Made by a program: the position numbers and the translations under genes. Below, piece after piece: positions 9,143 through 18,292 of a stretch of DNA of 64,000 nt. The DNA comes from Komagataeibacter oboediens (GTDB taxonomy: Bacteria; Pseudomonadota; Alphaproteobacteria; Acetobacterales; Acetobacteraceae). The stretch covers positions 62,001-126,000 of the forward strand of contig NZ_NKTX01000004.1 of assembly GCF_003207815.1 (NCBI RefSeq), read 5' to 3'. Positions within the stretch are counted from its first letter, which is position 1; the number at the start of each line of letters is the position of its first letter. The notes beneath the pieces are model-generated. The model was not told where the DNA came from and searched no databases. It worked only from the letters and a program-made list of their open reading frames with translations.

Positions 9143-9658
9143 TCAGTCCACGATGTTGTTCATCATGTCCTTCTTGTGCGGCAGGAAGGTCGTAACCCGC
9201 AGGCCGTGCCACGCGACAAGGCTATCCCCAAGGAACATGGCCAGCGCAATGACGGTGCACACCAGCGCATTGCCGAACATAAGCACCAGCCACCACGCAA
9301 TGGCCGAATCCCGGACGCTACCCATGAACAGGGCAAAGGCCGAACCACAGGCCGACGCCCCACCCACACCCGCAAACAGGATGGAGGCATCCAGCAGCAG
9401 GGTACGGTAATGCAGATGCGTCAGTCGGCGTAACAGCAGCCCCGCACTTTCACCGCCCTTGTCATCCGCATTTTCCAGCTTGTCACGTACCGTCTCGATA
9501 TGATCACTGACACGGGCCAGTCGCGTGTTGAACATGTTCAGCAGCGTTCCGATACCCGACAGCATGAAAACGGGTGTCAGGGCGGTCTGGATCAGATGGG
9601 CCACGCCATCGACGGATGCATCGGGAACAAGGCCGGGGAAGGCAGACACGGCAGGCAT
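9143..9658 (-). CDS. DUF2721-family membrane protein
   Basis: This is a small membrane protein of about 171 residues. It has an N-terminal hydrophobic stretch (IQTALTPVFMLSGIGTLLNM), then an amphipathic RLARVSDHIETVRDKL segment and two or three further hydrophobic helices. The arrangement and the TRLARVxDRxR-like motif match DUF2721, a family of unknown function. The ATG at 9658 is chosen; a TTG six codons upstream is possible. It converges with the cytochrome b gene and shares no operon. Confidence 0.75.
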   Translation of the reverse strand: MPAVSAFPGLVPDASVDGVAHLIQTALTPVFMLSGIGTLLNMFNTRLARVSDHIETVRDKLENADDKGGESAGLLLRRLTHLHYRTLLLDASILFAGVGGASACGSAFALFMGSVRDSAIAWWLVLMFGNALVCTVIALAMFLGDSLVAWHGLRVTTFLPHKKDMMNNIVD

Positions 9659-9752
9659 ATCCTTGGTTACGCGCAAAGCCTGCGTTTTTTGGGGTTATCC
9701 CCGCCTGCGTCAAGGGGCACAGCCCATCTTATCCACAGTTAAGGAGGATCCC

Positions 9753-10025
9753 ATGTCACATAATTACGCCACACCGCTGACACCGGAAAAACGGCTGGCA
9801 CGGGTACTGACACGCATACCCGCGGACTGGGTGGTGAACATTGACCGCCAGCCCTCCTCGGCGGGAACGGGACAGTGGCGCGCACGCCTGACCATGCCCG
9901 GACACGAGACGCAGGACTGGACCGCCCCCCACGAAATGATGGTCGATGCGCTGGAAGCCGCATGGCGGCAGGCCCGCACGGTCGTGAATGTGGCGATGGG
10001 CAAACAGGATACAGTCAATAATTAA
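9753..10025 (+). CDS. Small conserved-looking protein of unknown function
   Basis: This 90-residue soluble protein begins MSHNYATPLTPEKRLARVL. The ATG at 9753 follows a very strong AAGGAGG ribosome site (9741-9747), which decides the start against longer in-frame readings. It has no signal peptide or membrane helix. The middle is rich in Trp and Arg (PADWVVN, GQWRARL) and the C-terminal half is probably helical (HEMMVDALEAAWRQARTVV). I do not recognise the family. It is divergent from the DUF2721 gene and followed by a 445-bp gap. Confidence 0.75.
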   Translation: MSHNYATPLTPEKRLARVLTRIPADWVVNIDRQPSSAGTGQWRARLTMPGHETQDWTAPHEMMVDALEAAWRQARTVVNVAMGKQDTVNN

Positions 10026-10470
10026 CCAATAGAATACAAACACAGCTTCGTGATTGGATATTCTGTATTCCTGACTGCCCGTAACGTACCTGTGTATTTT
10101 TTTACTGGTCACAGGGCAGAAAAAACATGCGCACACGATTGTTTGATGGATCGTGGAGAATGTTACGAAACCACTTCGTTCTTCCGTTTCCCTGCCCTTC
10201 CGTACTGCGATATCGTACGCATCCGGTCAGAAAACGCACATGTGTTCCCGACTGACCATATTTTGAACATTGTATGAAAAAAAAGGAAGATTGGGCAACG
10301 AATCCATCTGGATAGATGCCACTCCCCTGCGCCACCGCCCCGTATGCGGGGAAAAATCCCTATGTCATTACAGGACTGTCATGTCCCCGGACCGGGCCTG
10401 CCGGACCTGATGGGGGCCATTGACCCGCGGGGTTTTATACAACAGGAATGCGGACAGGGAGTTTAATACT
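10026..10470. other. 445-bp intergenic region upstream of the porin
   Basis: No convincing gene is present. The stretch is more AT-rich than its surroundings, with an A-run at about 10276-10283. It has a small perfect hairpin CCCCG-TATG-CGGGG (10338-10351). The final part, from 10380, is GC-rich and probably forms the porin 5' untranslated region, ending in AGGGAG before the ATG at 10471. A 75-codon open frame at 10050-10277 lacks a ribosome site and a coding-like composition. Confidence 0.5.
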
Positions 10471-12237
10471 ATGTCGGCAGGAAAATTGGCGCGTATTGGC
10501 GCGGTAGTTGTAATGGCAAGCGGAAGCGCATCCCTCGCCTTTCCCGAAGATGCGCGGGCTGACGATTATAGCGAACTCCTCGATATCCTGAAGGCCAAGG
10601 GCAGCCTGACACAGGGCGAGTACAGGGGGCTGCTGGCCCATCACATGCAGCACGTGCACGAAGCGGCAGCTGCCTCCAGCCGCGCGCCGCAATACATGCC
10701 CACACGTCATACGGCGGCTTCAACATCCACCCATACCCAGATGCGGACCGCGCTGGGCCAGCAGGTCGAGCCCCCCGGCCAGATCGGCATTGGCGGCGGT
10801 GGCATGGACCCCGACTATGTTCTGGCGCAGGCGCAGCAGGCGGCAGCCAGTGCGCAGGCCAGCGCCGCGTCGGCTGAATCCACATGGCTGGCCGCCCAGC
10901 ATTCCATGGGCCTTGGGGGCGGCCTGTCATTCGTGCGCATGGAAAAATACGAGGCCGGGAAAGGCCTGACCTTCAAGGCAGGCCCGATCGACATCAACCT
11001 GTCGGGCTTTATCAACGGGTTCTATACCTATAACAGCCCGGCTGGCGGCATGCCGGTCGCAGGCGGCGTCTCGACCGGATCGAGCGGATTCGATTCCTCG
11101 GCGCTGCGCAACGGCCTGCTGCCGGCAGGCCTGATCCTCAAGCTCAAGACCACGCAGAACGGCATTGACCTTGCGGCCGTCATGGGCATGTATCCGGGCA
11201 TCGACAATGCCAAGAACGGCGCCTTCAACGCCAATACCGGCGGCAGTCCGGTGGGCCTTGGCACCGCCGGCATCGATTTTCGTCAGGTGTACGTGACGGC
11301 GGGCAACAAGAAATGGGGCACGTTCAAGATTGGTCGTGACCTTGGCATCTTTGGCGGTGACGCGATCCTTGATGATGCGACCCTGCTGAGTGTCGGCTCC
11401 ACTGGCAGCAACTCGGCCCCGGGCAATACGTCGCTTGGCCGTATCGGCGTCGGTTATGTATATGCCGACTGGATTCCGCAGATTTCCTACCAGTCGCCCA
11501 CGATCAAGGGTTTCCAGGGCACGATCGGCATCCTGCAGCCGCTGGATGAGTTCGATTTCTCGGGTGATGACGCCAATGGCAATGCCTATTCGGCCAGTTC
11601 CACCCAGCACAGTTCGCCCATGATCCAGGGCAAGGTGACCTATGACTTCAAGATCGGTGGACTGAGTGCCCGCATCTGGGCCAGCTTCCTGACCCAGCAC
11701 CAGCAGGACCTGAGCCGCAACGAGATGACGATGGCGAGTTCCTCTGTACTGATCGATGGGGCTCCCCATACGCTTTCTACGCTAACCAGCACGGCCGTGC
11801 CGGTTGTACCGGGTGAAAAACATGGGGTTACGGCGGAAGCGGGCGAAATCGGCACGAAGCTGACCTACGGACCGGCACAGTTCGTGGGCTACTACTATCG
11901 CGGCAGCGGCCTGGGCACGACCGGCCTGTTCTTTGACGGTGTTGCCAGCAACGGGCGCAAGCGTGCATCGGAAGGCTACTATGTCCAGATGATGTATAAC
12001 TTCACCAAGAAGTTCAAACTGGTCGGAAGCTATGGTGTCAGTAACCTGTACCAGGCCCCGGGCGAGAACGATCCCGATCTGGTCCGCCGCAATGAATCCG
12101 AAGTAGGCGCGGCCTATTACAAGATGACCGACTGGCTGAACCTTGTGGCGGAATATGCCCATACCAGTTCGGCCGCCCATGGGCCGTACAAGGAAAGCGA
12201 CAACAGCGCATCCGGCGGTATGATCCTGCTGTTCTGA
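10471..12237 (+). CDS. Outer-membrane porin
   Basis: This is a 588-residue outer-membrane beta-barrel protein. An N-terminal signal segment (ARIGAVVVMASGSASLAFP) is followed by a short helical region with SELLDILKAKGSLTQGEYRGLLAHH, then an Ala/Gln-rich coiled stretch near residue 130. After that comes a barrel with alternating aromatic residues from about residue 160. The protein ends in Phe (GGMILLF), the signature recognised by the BAM machinery. The domain order resembles DcaP/OprP-like porins, which let small solutes or anions diffuse; specificity is not known. The start at 10471 has an AGGGAG site and gives the signal peptide directly. A partial copy of the window's hairpin repeat follows the gene. 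Confidence 0.88.
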   Translation: MSAGKLARIGAVVVMASGSASLAFPEDARADDYSELLDILKAKGSLTQGEYRGLLAHHMQHVHEAAAASSRAPQYMPTRHTAASTSTHTQMRTALGQQVEPPGQIGIGGGGMDPDYVLAQAQQAAASAQASAASAESTWLAAQHSMGLGGGLSFVRMEKYEAGKGLTFKAGPIDINLSGFINGFYTYNSPAGGMPVAGGVSTGSSGFDSSALRNGLLPAGLILKLKTTQNGIDLAAVMGMYPGIDNAKNGAFNANTGGSPVGLGTAGIDFRQVYVTAGNKKWGTFKIGRDLGIFGGDAILDDATLLSVGSTGSNSAPGNTSLGRIGVGYVYADWIPQISYQSPTIKGFQGTIGILQPLDEFDFSGDDANGNAYSASSTQHSSPMIQGKVTYDFKIGGLSARIWASFLTQHQQDLSRNEMTMASSSVLIDGAPHTLSTLTSTAVPVVPGEKHGVTAEAGEIGTKLTYGPAQFVGYYYRGSGLGTTGLFFDGVASNGRKRASEGYYVQMMYNFTKKFKLVGSYGVSNLYQAPGENDPDLVRRNESEVGAAYYKMTDWLNLVAEYAHTSSAAHGPYKESDNSASGGMILLF

Positions 12238-12287
12238 CACTGGTGGGGACCGCGTGATGGCCCTCGCCATGGTCCCTGTCCTTTAAC

Positions 12288-12334
12288 GTTTCTGGTGAAG
12301 CTTTTTGAAAAAAGGTGGCCCCCGGAAACTTTTA
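12288..12334 (+). repeat. Dispersed double-hairpin repeat, shortened copy (A)
   Basis: It keeps the left arm TTTCTGGTGAAGCTTTTT and the right end GGCCCCCGGAAACTTTTATT of the repeat family. The middle, containing the second half of hairpin 1 and the first half of hairpin 2, is missing. It lies between the porin and the oxidoreductase, both rightward. Confidence 0.7.
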
Positions 12335-12416
12335 TTCTACAGCGTCCCGCCCCGATTGCCGGGATACCGCACGTGCCTGATACTGGCCCCTGCGCACACC
12401 AGCGAAAGGGAAGCGG

Positions 12417-13505
12417 ATGTCCACACCATCACACTGGCCATTACGGGTCGGCCTCATCGGCTACGGTTTTGCCAGCCGCACCTTTCACGCCCCCCTGATC
12501 GCCGCAATACCGGGACTCAGGCTTGTCGCCATCAGTTCGGGACAACCGGAGACGGTGCTGCGCGACTGGCCGGAGGTCACGGTCACGGCGACACCCGATG
12601 CCCTGTTTGCCCTGCCGGATCTGGACATGGTGGTGATCGCCAGCCCAAACACCACTCATGCCGACCTTGCCATCACAGCGTTACGCGCCGGACTGCATGT
12701 GGTGGTGGACAAGCCGTTTACCACTACACTGGCGCAGGCGCGTATGGTGGCGCAGGTTGCGCGTGAACAGGGCCGGTTCCTGTCCGTTTTCCAGAACCGG
12801 CGATGGGACAGCGATTTTCTGGGCATCCGTACCCTGATCTCCAACGGGCAGATCGGGCGGATGACCGAACTGGAATCGCGCATGGACCGTTTCCGTCCGC
12901 AGGTGCGTGAACGCTGGCGCGAGACGGATGAAGCCGGGTGCGGCCTGTGGTTCGACCTGGGCCCGCACATGGCTGATCAGGCCCTGCAACTGTTTGGCCT
13001 GCCGGATCATGTACAGGCCAGTCTGGCCCGCCAGCGCGATGATGCACGCGGCAATGACTGGGCGCAGGTGCTGCTGACATATGGGGAAAGGCGGGTCAGC
13101 CTGCATTGCAGCCTGCTCTCGGCATGGAGCGGTCCACGCTTTGTCGTGCATGGTACACGCGGCACGGTGCTCAAACGCAGGACCGATCAGCAGGAAAATC
13201 AGCTTCGGTCCGGCATACGCCCCGGTGATCAGGGTTGGGGGGAAGATCCTGATGACCTGCTCGTCTTCGACGGCAGCGAAACACCGCGCGCATTTCCCAC
13301 CCCGCCGGGCGATTACCGGATCTATTACGCCATGCTACGCGATGCAATCATGGGCCGGGTGCTTAATCCCGTGCCCCCCATACAGGCCGTGGCCCTGATG
13401 GCGGTAATGGAAACCTGCGTGGATTCCAGCCAGCGCCGGATGGCGCTTCCTCTCCCCCTGACGGAACAGGAAAAAGACGACTGGCACCAGTCATGGCAGA
13501 ACTGA
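12417..13505 (+). CDS. Gfo/Idh/MocA-family oxidoreductase
   Basis: This 362-residue NAD(P)-dependent dehydrogenase of the glucose-fructose oxidoreductase/inositol dehydrogenase family has the Rossmann opening RVGLIGYGFASRTFHAPLI at residues 8-26. It also has the VVIASPNTTHADLA region and the family Lys in HVVVDKPFTTT (EKP-like motif, here DKP). The C-terminal half is the substrate domain, with GGxW-like GLWFDLGPHMADQAL carrying the conserved His. It most resembles the YdgJ-type subgroup, whose substrates are sugars or inositols. The start has an AAGGGAAGCGG site. It converges with the glycosyltransferase at 13637 through a repeat copy. Confidence 0.88.
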   Translation: MSTPSHWPLRVGLIGYGFASRTFHAPLIAAIPGLRLVAISSGQPETVLRDWPEVTVTATPDALFALPDLDMVVIASPNTTHADLAITALRAGLHVVVDKPFTTTLAQARMVAQVAREQGRFLSVFQNRRWDSDFLGIRTLISNGQIGRMTELESRMDRFRPQVRERWRETDEAGCGLWFDLGPHMADQALQLFGLPDHVQASLARQRDDARGNDWAQVLLTYGERRVSLHCSLLSAWSGPRFVVHGTRGTVLKRRTDQQENQLRSGIRPGDQGWGEDPDDLLVFDGSETPRAFPTPPGDYRIYYAMLRDAIMGRVLNPVPPIQAVALMAVMETCVDSSQRRMALPLPLTEQEKDDWHQSWQN

Positions 13506-13533
13506 CTCAATAACTATCCATGAAATACAAAGA

Positions 13534-13612
13534 AGTCTTTGGTGAAGCTTTTTTCAAAAAGGTTCAGAGAATGCCGCCCTTTTGAAAAAAGGGGGCACCC
13601 AGAAACTTTTAT
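13534..13612 (+). repeat. Dispersed double-hairpin repeat, full copy (B)
   Basis: The order is AAGTCTTTGGTGAAGC, hairpin 1 (GAAGCTTTTTTCAAAAAGGTTC), hairpin 2 (GCCGCCCTTTTGAAAAAAGGGGGC) and a closing CACCCAGAAACTTTTAT that is inverted with respect to the beginning. It sits between convergent genes (12417-13505 and 13637-15304), so it may end transcription from both sides. Confidence 0.85.
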
Positions 13613-13636
13613 CACCGGGTCATTCCGAAACGGTGC

Positions 13637-15304
13637 TTAAGGCGCTGCCGGTGGAACGACAGCATATAATCCGATTTCCAGATGCTTGCCGGTTGAATAA
13701 TTCAGTCCCGTCTGCTGCCCCAGTTCGTGCACGTCCAGACCGTTTTCCATGATGCGGGCGCTAAATGCCGCCAGATCCTGTGCACCCACCAGCGCCATGC
13801 CGCATTTCTGGTTCTGCTGCAGGAAGTCCGCCGCAGCCGTGGCATTGACCAGCCGCGTATCCTGCCCCAGCAGGAAGACAAGGCTGGGTTCCGAATCCGA
13901 AGTCGAGGCCACGATGGTCCGGGCACAGGGACGATGCGCGTCCACCATCGCCGCAAGGCGGGGGCTGAGCCATATGGTCTGCAACCGGGGAATGACGGTT
14001 GTAAAAAGACCGACATGGATGATGACGGCCGCAGCTATCGCCGCCATGGCCGCATGCAATGCCTGCCGGTGCAGGATCAGGTAACCGGACAGGACCAGCA
14101 GCGGCAGCGCGCCCGCAGGTACCAGCATGGCGGCAGGGGACACCATTCCTTCCATACGCCACAGCAGCACCGGTCCCGCAAACGCCAGAACCGACCCGAC
14201 CGTGAACCAGATCAGCCCATAGGCCGCAATAAGGCTGCGCGCCCATATTGCCCGTGGCCATTCCCAATCGGTGGGAAAGGACACAATCGCCGCCGCCGTC
14301 AGGATGGCAATGGCCGGATAGGTAGGCAGCACGTAATGCGGCAGCTTGGTCGCAATGGCCTCAAACACCAGCCAGTGCGGTACGATCCAGCACAGCAGGT
14401 AGCGCACGTGCGGCTGAAACCGGCGTTCCCATACAAAAGGCAGCCCCATGGCAGCAAAAATCGACCCCGGCCAGAACGCAATGGCGAACACCACCAGATG
14501 ATAGCCCGGCGGCAGGCCATGCGTTTCCTGTCCGCTGGCGACCTTGCCAAGGAAATTGCGCCCGACTGCCCGCGAAAAGAAGTCCCCGTGGCTGATGACC
14601 CCGATGGCGATGCACCACGGCAGTACGATGGCCAGCATGACCAGCCAGCCCCATGCAGGACGCAGCCGTTTCCACCAGTCAATGCGCCGTTCCACCAACG
14701 CCAGCGCAAGTGGCGTGCCAAATCCGGGGATCAGGATAACCGGCCCCTTCAGCATCAGCCCGCAGCCCAGCGCGATCCAGTACAGCAGGGCTGCGGCAAG
14801 CGGAGTGGCCAGGTCACGTTCCCGATCCAGATATGCACGCAGCAAACCGCATTGCGCCAGCAGCACAAACAGCAGCAGGGTCGTATCAATGGTGGCCATG
14901 CGCCCTTCGGCCGTCATCAGCACCGAGACAGCCAGCAGCCCCGCAGCCAGCAGGCCGCACATCGGCCCGAACAGGGCAGCCCCGATCCACGCCGTCAGAA
15001 CGGCGGAACCGGTTACCGCCAGAAGGGAGGGAATACGGTAGGGCCAGACCGCATGCCTGTCGTCCATGCCCGTCAGGCGCACGGCAGTGGCCTCAAGCCA
15101 GTATATGCCAGCAGGCTGGAGATAGCGGGGCTGATCCAGAAACCGGACATCGACATAATTGCCGCTGTGCAGCATCTGGGCCGTGGCTTCCATATAACGC
15201 GGCTCATCACGATCGAGCGGAGGAAGCGATGCACGCCCCGGCAGGAACAGGACAAACACGGACAGCGCCACAAGGATATAGTGGCGCAATGTCAAGCGCG
15301 TCAT
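13637..15304 (-). CDS. Glycosyltransferase family 39 (ArnT/PMT-like)
   Basis: This polytopic membrane glycosyltransferase of about 555 residues takes sugars from a polyprenyl-phosphate carrier and adds them to lipid A, protein or another periplasmic acceptor. The first periplasmic loop carries the catalytic Asp-Glu in LPPLDRDEPRYMEAT (about residues 27-41), and QPAGIYWLEA follows as in ArnT. About a dozen hydrophobic helices follow, then a C-terminal periplasmic domain. The ATG at 15304 is favoured by AAGGGA upstream; a GTG two codons earlier is possible. It directly follows the GT2 gene, which would make the lipid-linked donor, so the two likely act in one pathway. Confidence 0.88.
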   Translation of the reverse strand: MTRLTLRHYILVALSVFVLFLPGRASLPPLDRDEPRYMEATAQMLHSGNYVDVRFLDQPRYLQPAGIYWLEATAVRLTGMDDRHAVWPYRIPSLLAVTGSAVLTAWIGAALFGPMCGLLAAGLLAVSVLMTAEGRMATIDTTLLLFVLLAQCGLLRAYLDRERDLATPLAAALLYWIALGCGLMLKGPVILIPGFGTPLALALVERRIDWWKRLRPAWGWLVMLAIVLPWCIAIGVISHGDFFSRAVGRNFLGKVASGQETHGLPPGYHLVVFAIAFWPGSIFAAMGLPFVWERRFQPHVRYLLCWIVPHWLVFEAIATKLPHYVLPTYPAIAILTAAAIVSFPTDWEWPRAIWARSLIAAYGLIWFTVGSVLAFAGPVLLWRMEGMVSPAAMLVPAGALPLLVLSGYLILHRQALHAAMAAIAAAVIIHVGLFTTVIPRLQTIWLSPRLAAMVDAHRPCARTIVASTSDSEPSLVFLLGQDTRLVNATAAADFLQQNQKCGMALVGAQDLAAFSARIMENGLDVHELGQQTGLNYSTGKHLEIGLYAVVPPAAP

Positions 15305-15317
15305 GGGCACGGTCCCT

Positions 15318-16067
15318 TCAGCGTTCAGTAACGCGTTTCGGTATCCTGGCGCGGTTGTTCAGCCACATGACACCCAGTATGTCCCGAATGCCGACAATAG
15401 CCCGATTAAGGTTGGTATATTTGGACGTTCCATGCAGCCGGTTGCGATGATGAACCGAATAACAGGCCAGCGGCACCCCCCGCCTGCCCATAAGGGAGGG
15501 CAGGAAACGGTGCAGTCCCTCAAACTGCGGCAGCGCAAGGAAATCCTCACGCCGGAACGCTTTCAGCGATGCCCCCGTATCGGGGCAGCCATCATTCAGC
15601 AGGCGGCTGCGCAGGGCATTTGCAAAACGCGATGCCAGCCTGCGTGACATGGTATCACGCCGCTTGGTCCGCACACCCACGACCAGTGGAGCACGCCCCT
15701 CTGTCGTGCGGCATATATCCAGCATGGGTATGAAATCGGCAGGATTGTCCTGCCCATCGCCATCCAGCAGGATAACCCACTCACCCCGTGCGGCTTCAAC
15801 GCCGGTACGCAGGCCGGCCGACTTTCCGTAAACCGTATCATGGCCAAGGATACGCAGATCGGGCAGGATACCGTCGCGCCTTACGGCCTCAAGCTCCGCC
15901 ACGGTATCATCCGTACTACCGTCATCGACAAATATGACTTCAGCACGGGGCAACTGACCCAGGACAGCGGCAATTTCCTGACACAGGGGACGGATATTCG
16001 GTCCCTCGTTCAGAACAGCCGCGATTATGGAGACAACGGGGCGATCTTCCACCCCATTCCCTGTCAT
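15318..16067 (-). CDS. Glycosyltransferase family 2 (dolichyl-phosphate mannose synthase-like)
   Basis: This GT2 transferase has about 249 residues. The nucleotide-sugar region VSIIAAVLNEGPNI and EVIFVDDGSTDDT is followed by the metal-binding motif WVILLDGDGQDNPAD, in which D-G-D-G-Q-D is typical of DPM1/ArnC-like enzymes. It would transfer a sugar from a nucleotide donor to a polyprenyl phosphate for the next gene, GT39, 13 bp downstream. Unlike ArnC/GtrB it has no C-terminal transmembrane pair. Three in-frame starts are possible (TTG 16082, GTG 16079, ATG 16067); the ATG is listed. It begins only a few bases after the atpF stop. Confidence 0.87.
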   Translation of the reverse strand: MTGNGVEDRPVVSIIAAVLNEGPNIRPLCQEIAAVLGQLPRAEVIFVDDGSTDDTVAELEAVRRDGILPDLRILGHDTVYGKSAGLRTGVEAARGEWVILLDGDGQDNPADFIPMLDICRTTEGRAPLVVGVRTKRRDTMSRRLASRFANALRSRLLNDGCPDTGASLKAFRREDFLALPQFEGLHRFLPSLMGRRGVPLACYSVHHRNRLHGTSKYTNLNRAIVGIRDILGVMWLNNRARIPKRVTER

Positions 16068-16088
16068 GCCGGTTGTCACCAACGGTGA

Positions 16089-16583
16089 TCAGGCAGCACG
16101 CTGTGACAGGGCCGCCGGCAGGTCACCGATGGACTTGTCGATAATCTTGCCGTCCGTATCAGCGGGCAGGCTTGCGGCCAGCGTTTCCCGCGTGGCCTGA
16201 ATGGCGATATCAATAGCCGTTTCACGGACTTCACGCAGGGCGGAACGTTCCGCCGATGCAATCCGGTCCTTGGCCATCTGTTCACGGCGGGCTGCGATGT
16301 CCTCGGCGTCCTGACGGGCCTTGACTGCAATATTGGCAGCTTCACGCAGGGAATGTTCGACCAGTTCCTTGGCCTCGGCCAGAGCCGCTTCCCGGTCCCG
16401 CGTCGCATCCTCAAGCATCTGTTCGGCCTCACGGCGCAGACGCGCCGCTTCATCAAGCTCCGCGCGGATGCGCTCTGCCCGTCCGTCCAGTGCGCTCACC
16501 AGGGGTTTCCACAGCGAACGCCCGAACAGGACAAAGAACAGGACAAAGGCAACAGCCGACCAGAAACGGGGATCATGAAACAT
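16089..16583 (-). CDS. atpF: ATP synthase F0 subunit b
   Basis: This 164-residue peripheral-stalk subunit has one N-terminal membrane helix (FWSAVAFVLFFVLFGRSLWKPL), then a long charged helix rich in Ala, Glu and Arg that reaches F1. It is paired with the b' subunit just upstream, as in alphaproteobacteria and photosynthetic bacteria. It is the last ATP synthase gene of the F0 operon. F1 genes are not in this window, which agrees with the separate F0 and F1 operons of this class. Confidence 0.95.
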   Translation of the reverse strand: MFHDPRFWSAVAFVLFFVLFGRSLWKPLVSALDGRAERIRAELDEAARLRREAEQMLEDATRDREAALAEAKELVEHSLREAANIAVKARQDAEDIAARREQMAKDRIASAERSALREVRETAIDIAIQATRETLAASLPADTDGKIIDKSIGDLPAALSQRAA

Positions 16584-16613
16584 GATTATGACCTGTCTGT
16601 CTTGGGCAGCGCG

Positions 16614-17228
16614 TCAGAGACCACGTGCTGCCGCAGCAGAACCGACCTTTGCCGTCACGAAATCGGCCGGGGCGGCAATGCCGGATAACTGAAGGATCAG
16701 CGTTTCCGCCGTCGTTGTCGAAATCTCGCGCACGGATGCCAGTGCCTGCCCGCGTGCCTGTGCAATGCGGGTTTCGGCATCCTGGATTTCCGTCGCCAGA
16801 CGCGCGTTCATTTCCTCGGTCTGCCGGGCGGCGGCAAGACGTGCCTCCTCGACAACCTTGTCCACATTGGCCTGTGCATCCGCCAGCGCCTTGCGGCGGG
16901 CTTCATGCAGGTCGGCCACTGCTTCATCAGCGCGGGTCTTGGCCTTGTGCGCAATCCCGAGATCCGTCTCAATCGTCTGACGACGCAGCGACAGGACCTT
17001 TTCCACCTTCGGCAGGGCCGAACGGCTCAGCAGAAAGTACAGGACCAGGAAAATGCCAGCGCCCCATATCACCTGTCCGATGACATAGGGATTACCGAAA
17101 TCAAGCTGGGGCATGCCCTCGGCGCGCGCGCCAGGGGCAACCATGGCCATCAGCGGCAGAGCCAGCGCGGACGAGGCCAAGAGAGTCCCCGCCCTTCGGA
17201 TGTTGTCATACATCACGGCGCGCGCCAT
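16614..17228 (-). CDS. atpG: ATP synthase F0 subunit b'
   Basis: This 204-residue second b-type stalk subunit (b') has an N-terminal hydrophobic segment that may be a signal-like extension (LLASSALALPLMAMVAPGARA). A membrane helix (VIGQVIWGAGIFLVLYFLL) follows, then a long coiled-coil helix. The extension makes it longer than most b' subunits. It lies between atpE and atpF, in the standard alphaproteobacterial order. The symbol atpG is used for b' in some genomes and for gamma in others; here it means b'. Confidence 0.9.
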   Translation of the reverse strand: MARAVMYDNIRRAGTLLASSALALPLMAMVAPGARAEGMPQLDFGNPYVIGQVIWGAGIFLVLYFLLSRSALPKVEKVLSLRRQTIETDLGIAHKAKTRADEAVADLHEARRKALADAQANVDKVVEEARLAAARQTEEMNARLATEIQDAETRIAQARGQALASVREISTTTAETLILQLSGIAAPADFVTAKVGSAAAARGL

Positions 17229-17244
17229 GTTCGCCTCCAGCGTA

Positions 17245-17469
17245 TCAGACGAACAGGATCAGGAACGCGATCAGAAGCGCATACAGGGCGACGGCTTCCG
17301 TCAGGGCGAAGCCCAGCATGCCGAGACCGAACACGTGCGGACGCGCGGACGGGTTGCGCGCGATGCTGCTGACCAGCGTGGAGAAGATGTTACCCAGGCC
17401 AATGCCAACGCCAGCGAGGGCGATAACGGCGATACCGGCACCAATTTCACGGGCTGCTGCGATATCCAT
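17245..17469 (-). CDS. atpE: ATP synthase F0 subunit c
   Basis: This is the 74-residue proteolipid of the rotor ring. Helix 1 contains the Gly-rich [20 protein letters not shown], the polar loop has ARNPSARP, and helix 2 carries the proton-binding carboxylate Glu in [13 protein letters not shown] (residue about 58). No extra polar ligands of a Na+-binding type are seen, so the ring is expected to be proton-coupled. It sits between atpB and atpF' with normal spacing. Confidence 0.96.
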   Translation of the reverse strand: MDIAAAREIGAGIAVIALAGVGIGLGNIFSTLVSSIARNPSARPHVFGLGMLGFALTEAVALYALLIAFLILFV

Positions 17470-17530
17470 GTCTTGTTTTCCTTGTTTCAGACGTTCTGGA
17501 TTGAAATAGATGGAAGCGGGGAGCGACCCG

Positions 17531-18280
17531 TTAGTGGGCCACCGCCTCCCTCAGATAGATGCAGGTAAGGATTGCAAACACATAGGCCTGCAAGGCGCCA
17601 ACCAGCAATTCGAGTGCCATCAGCGCGATATTGATGACCACGGGACCAACGGCGATGATGTCACCGAAGAAGCCCAGACCGGCCAGCATGATCGTGAAGG
17701 CGGCAAACATGTCGAACATCACGTGACCGGCGACCATGTTGGCAAACAGACGGATCGACAGGCTCACGGGACGCGAAAGAAAGGAAAGGATCTCGATCGG
17801 GATCAGCAGCGGGGCCAGGGCCTTTGGGGCGCCGGCGGGCATGAAGTGGGCAAAGAATTTTGCCCCCTGCACCTTGAGCGACACGATGATCGAGAGGCAG
17901 AACACCATCAGTGCCAGCGCCAGTGTCACGGCGATATGGCTGGTGAAGGCAAAGGAGAAGGGCAGCAGGCCGAGGTAATTCCCGACCAGGATGAAGAAGA
18001 ACAGTGTGAACACAAACGGGAAGAAAGCCCGGCCTTCCGGGCCAATCGTATCAACCGCCATGTTGTAGATGAAGTCGTAGCACATTTCGGCCGCGGACTG
18101 CAGCCGCCCCGGCACCACCGCAGCGGGCCGCATGCCCACGTACAGGAATGCCAGAACCACAATGGCGGCAACAATCATCATCATGGGGGACTGGCTGAAC
18201 CGCAGGGATTCGCCAAGTGCACCCAAAACTGGATGGAGCTCGAACTGACCGAGCGCGTCGATGGATGATCCGGCCGCCAA
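17531..18280 (-). CDS. atpB: ATP synthase F0 subunit a
   Basis: This 249-residue stator subunit forms the proton half-channels against the c-ring. The penultimate helix region contains [18 protein letters not shown], with the essential Arg of the LRLFANMxAGH family motif (here [11 protein letters not shown]). The N-terminal segment and the [19 protein letters not shown] block are also typical, and length is normal. It follows atpI by 12 bp and precedes atpE by about 61 bp in one leftward operon. Confidence 0.96.
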   Translation of the reverse strand: MAAGSSIDALGQFELHPVLGALGESLRFSQSPMMMIVAAIVVLAFLYVGMRPAAVVPGRLQSAAEMCYDFIYNMAVDTIGPEGRAFFPFVFTLFFFILVGNYLGLLPFSFAFTSHIAVTLALALMVFCLSIIVSLKVQGAKFFAHFMPAGAPKALAPLLIPIEILSFLSRPVSLSIRLFANMVAGHVMFDMFAAFTIMLAGLGFFGDIIAVGPVVINIALMALELLVGALQAYVFAILTCIYLREAVAH

Positions 18281-18292
18281 CTTCGTTCTTCC

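Noticed and set aside
10050-10277. 75-codon frame upstream of the porin
   Set aside because: No ribosome site, unusual composition and no recognised similarity.
13727-15331. 534-codon plus-strand frame opposite GT39
   Set aside because: Low-complexity Gln/Arg/His composition and no motif. The minus strand encodes a clear glycosyltransferase.
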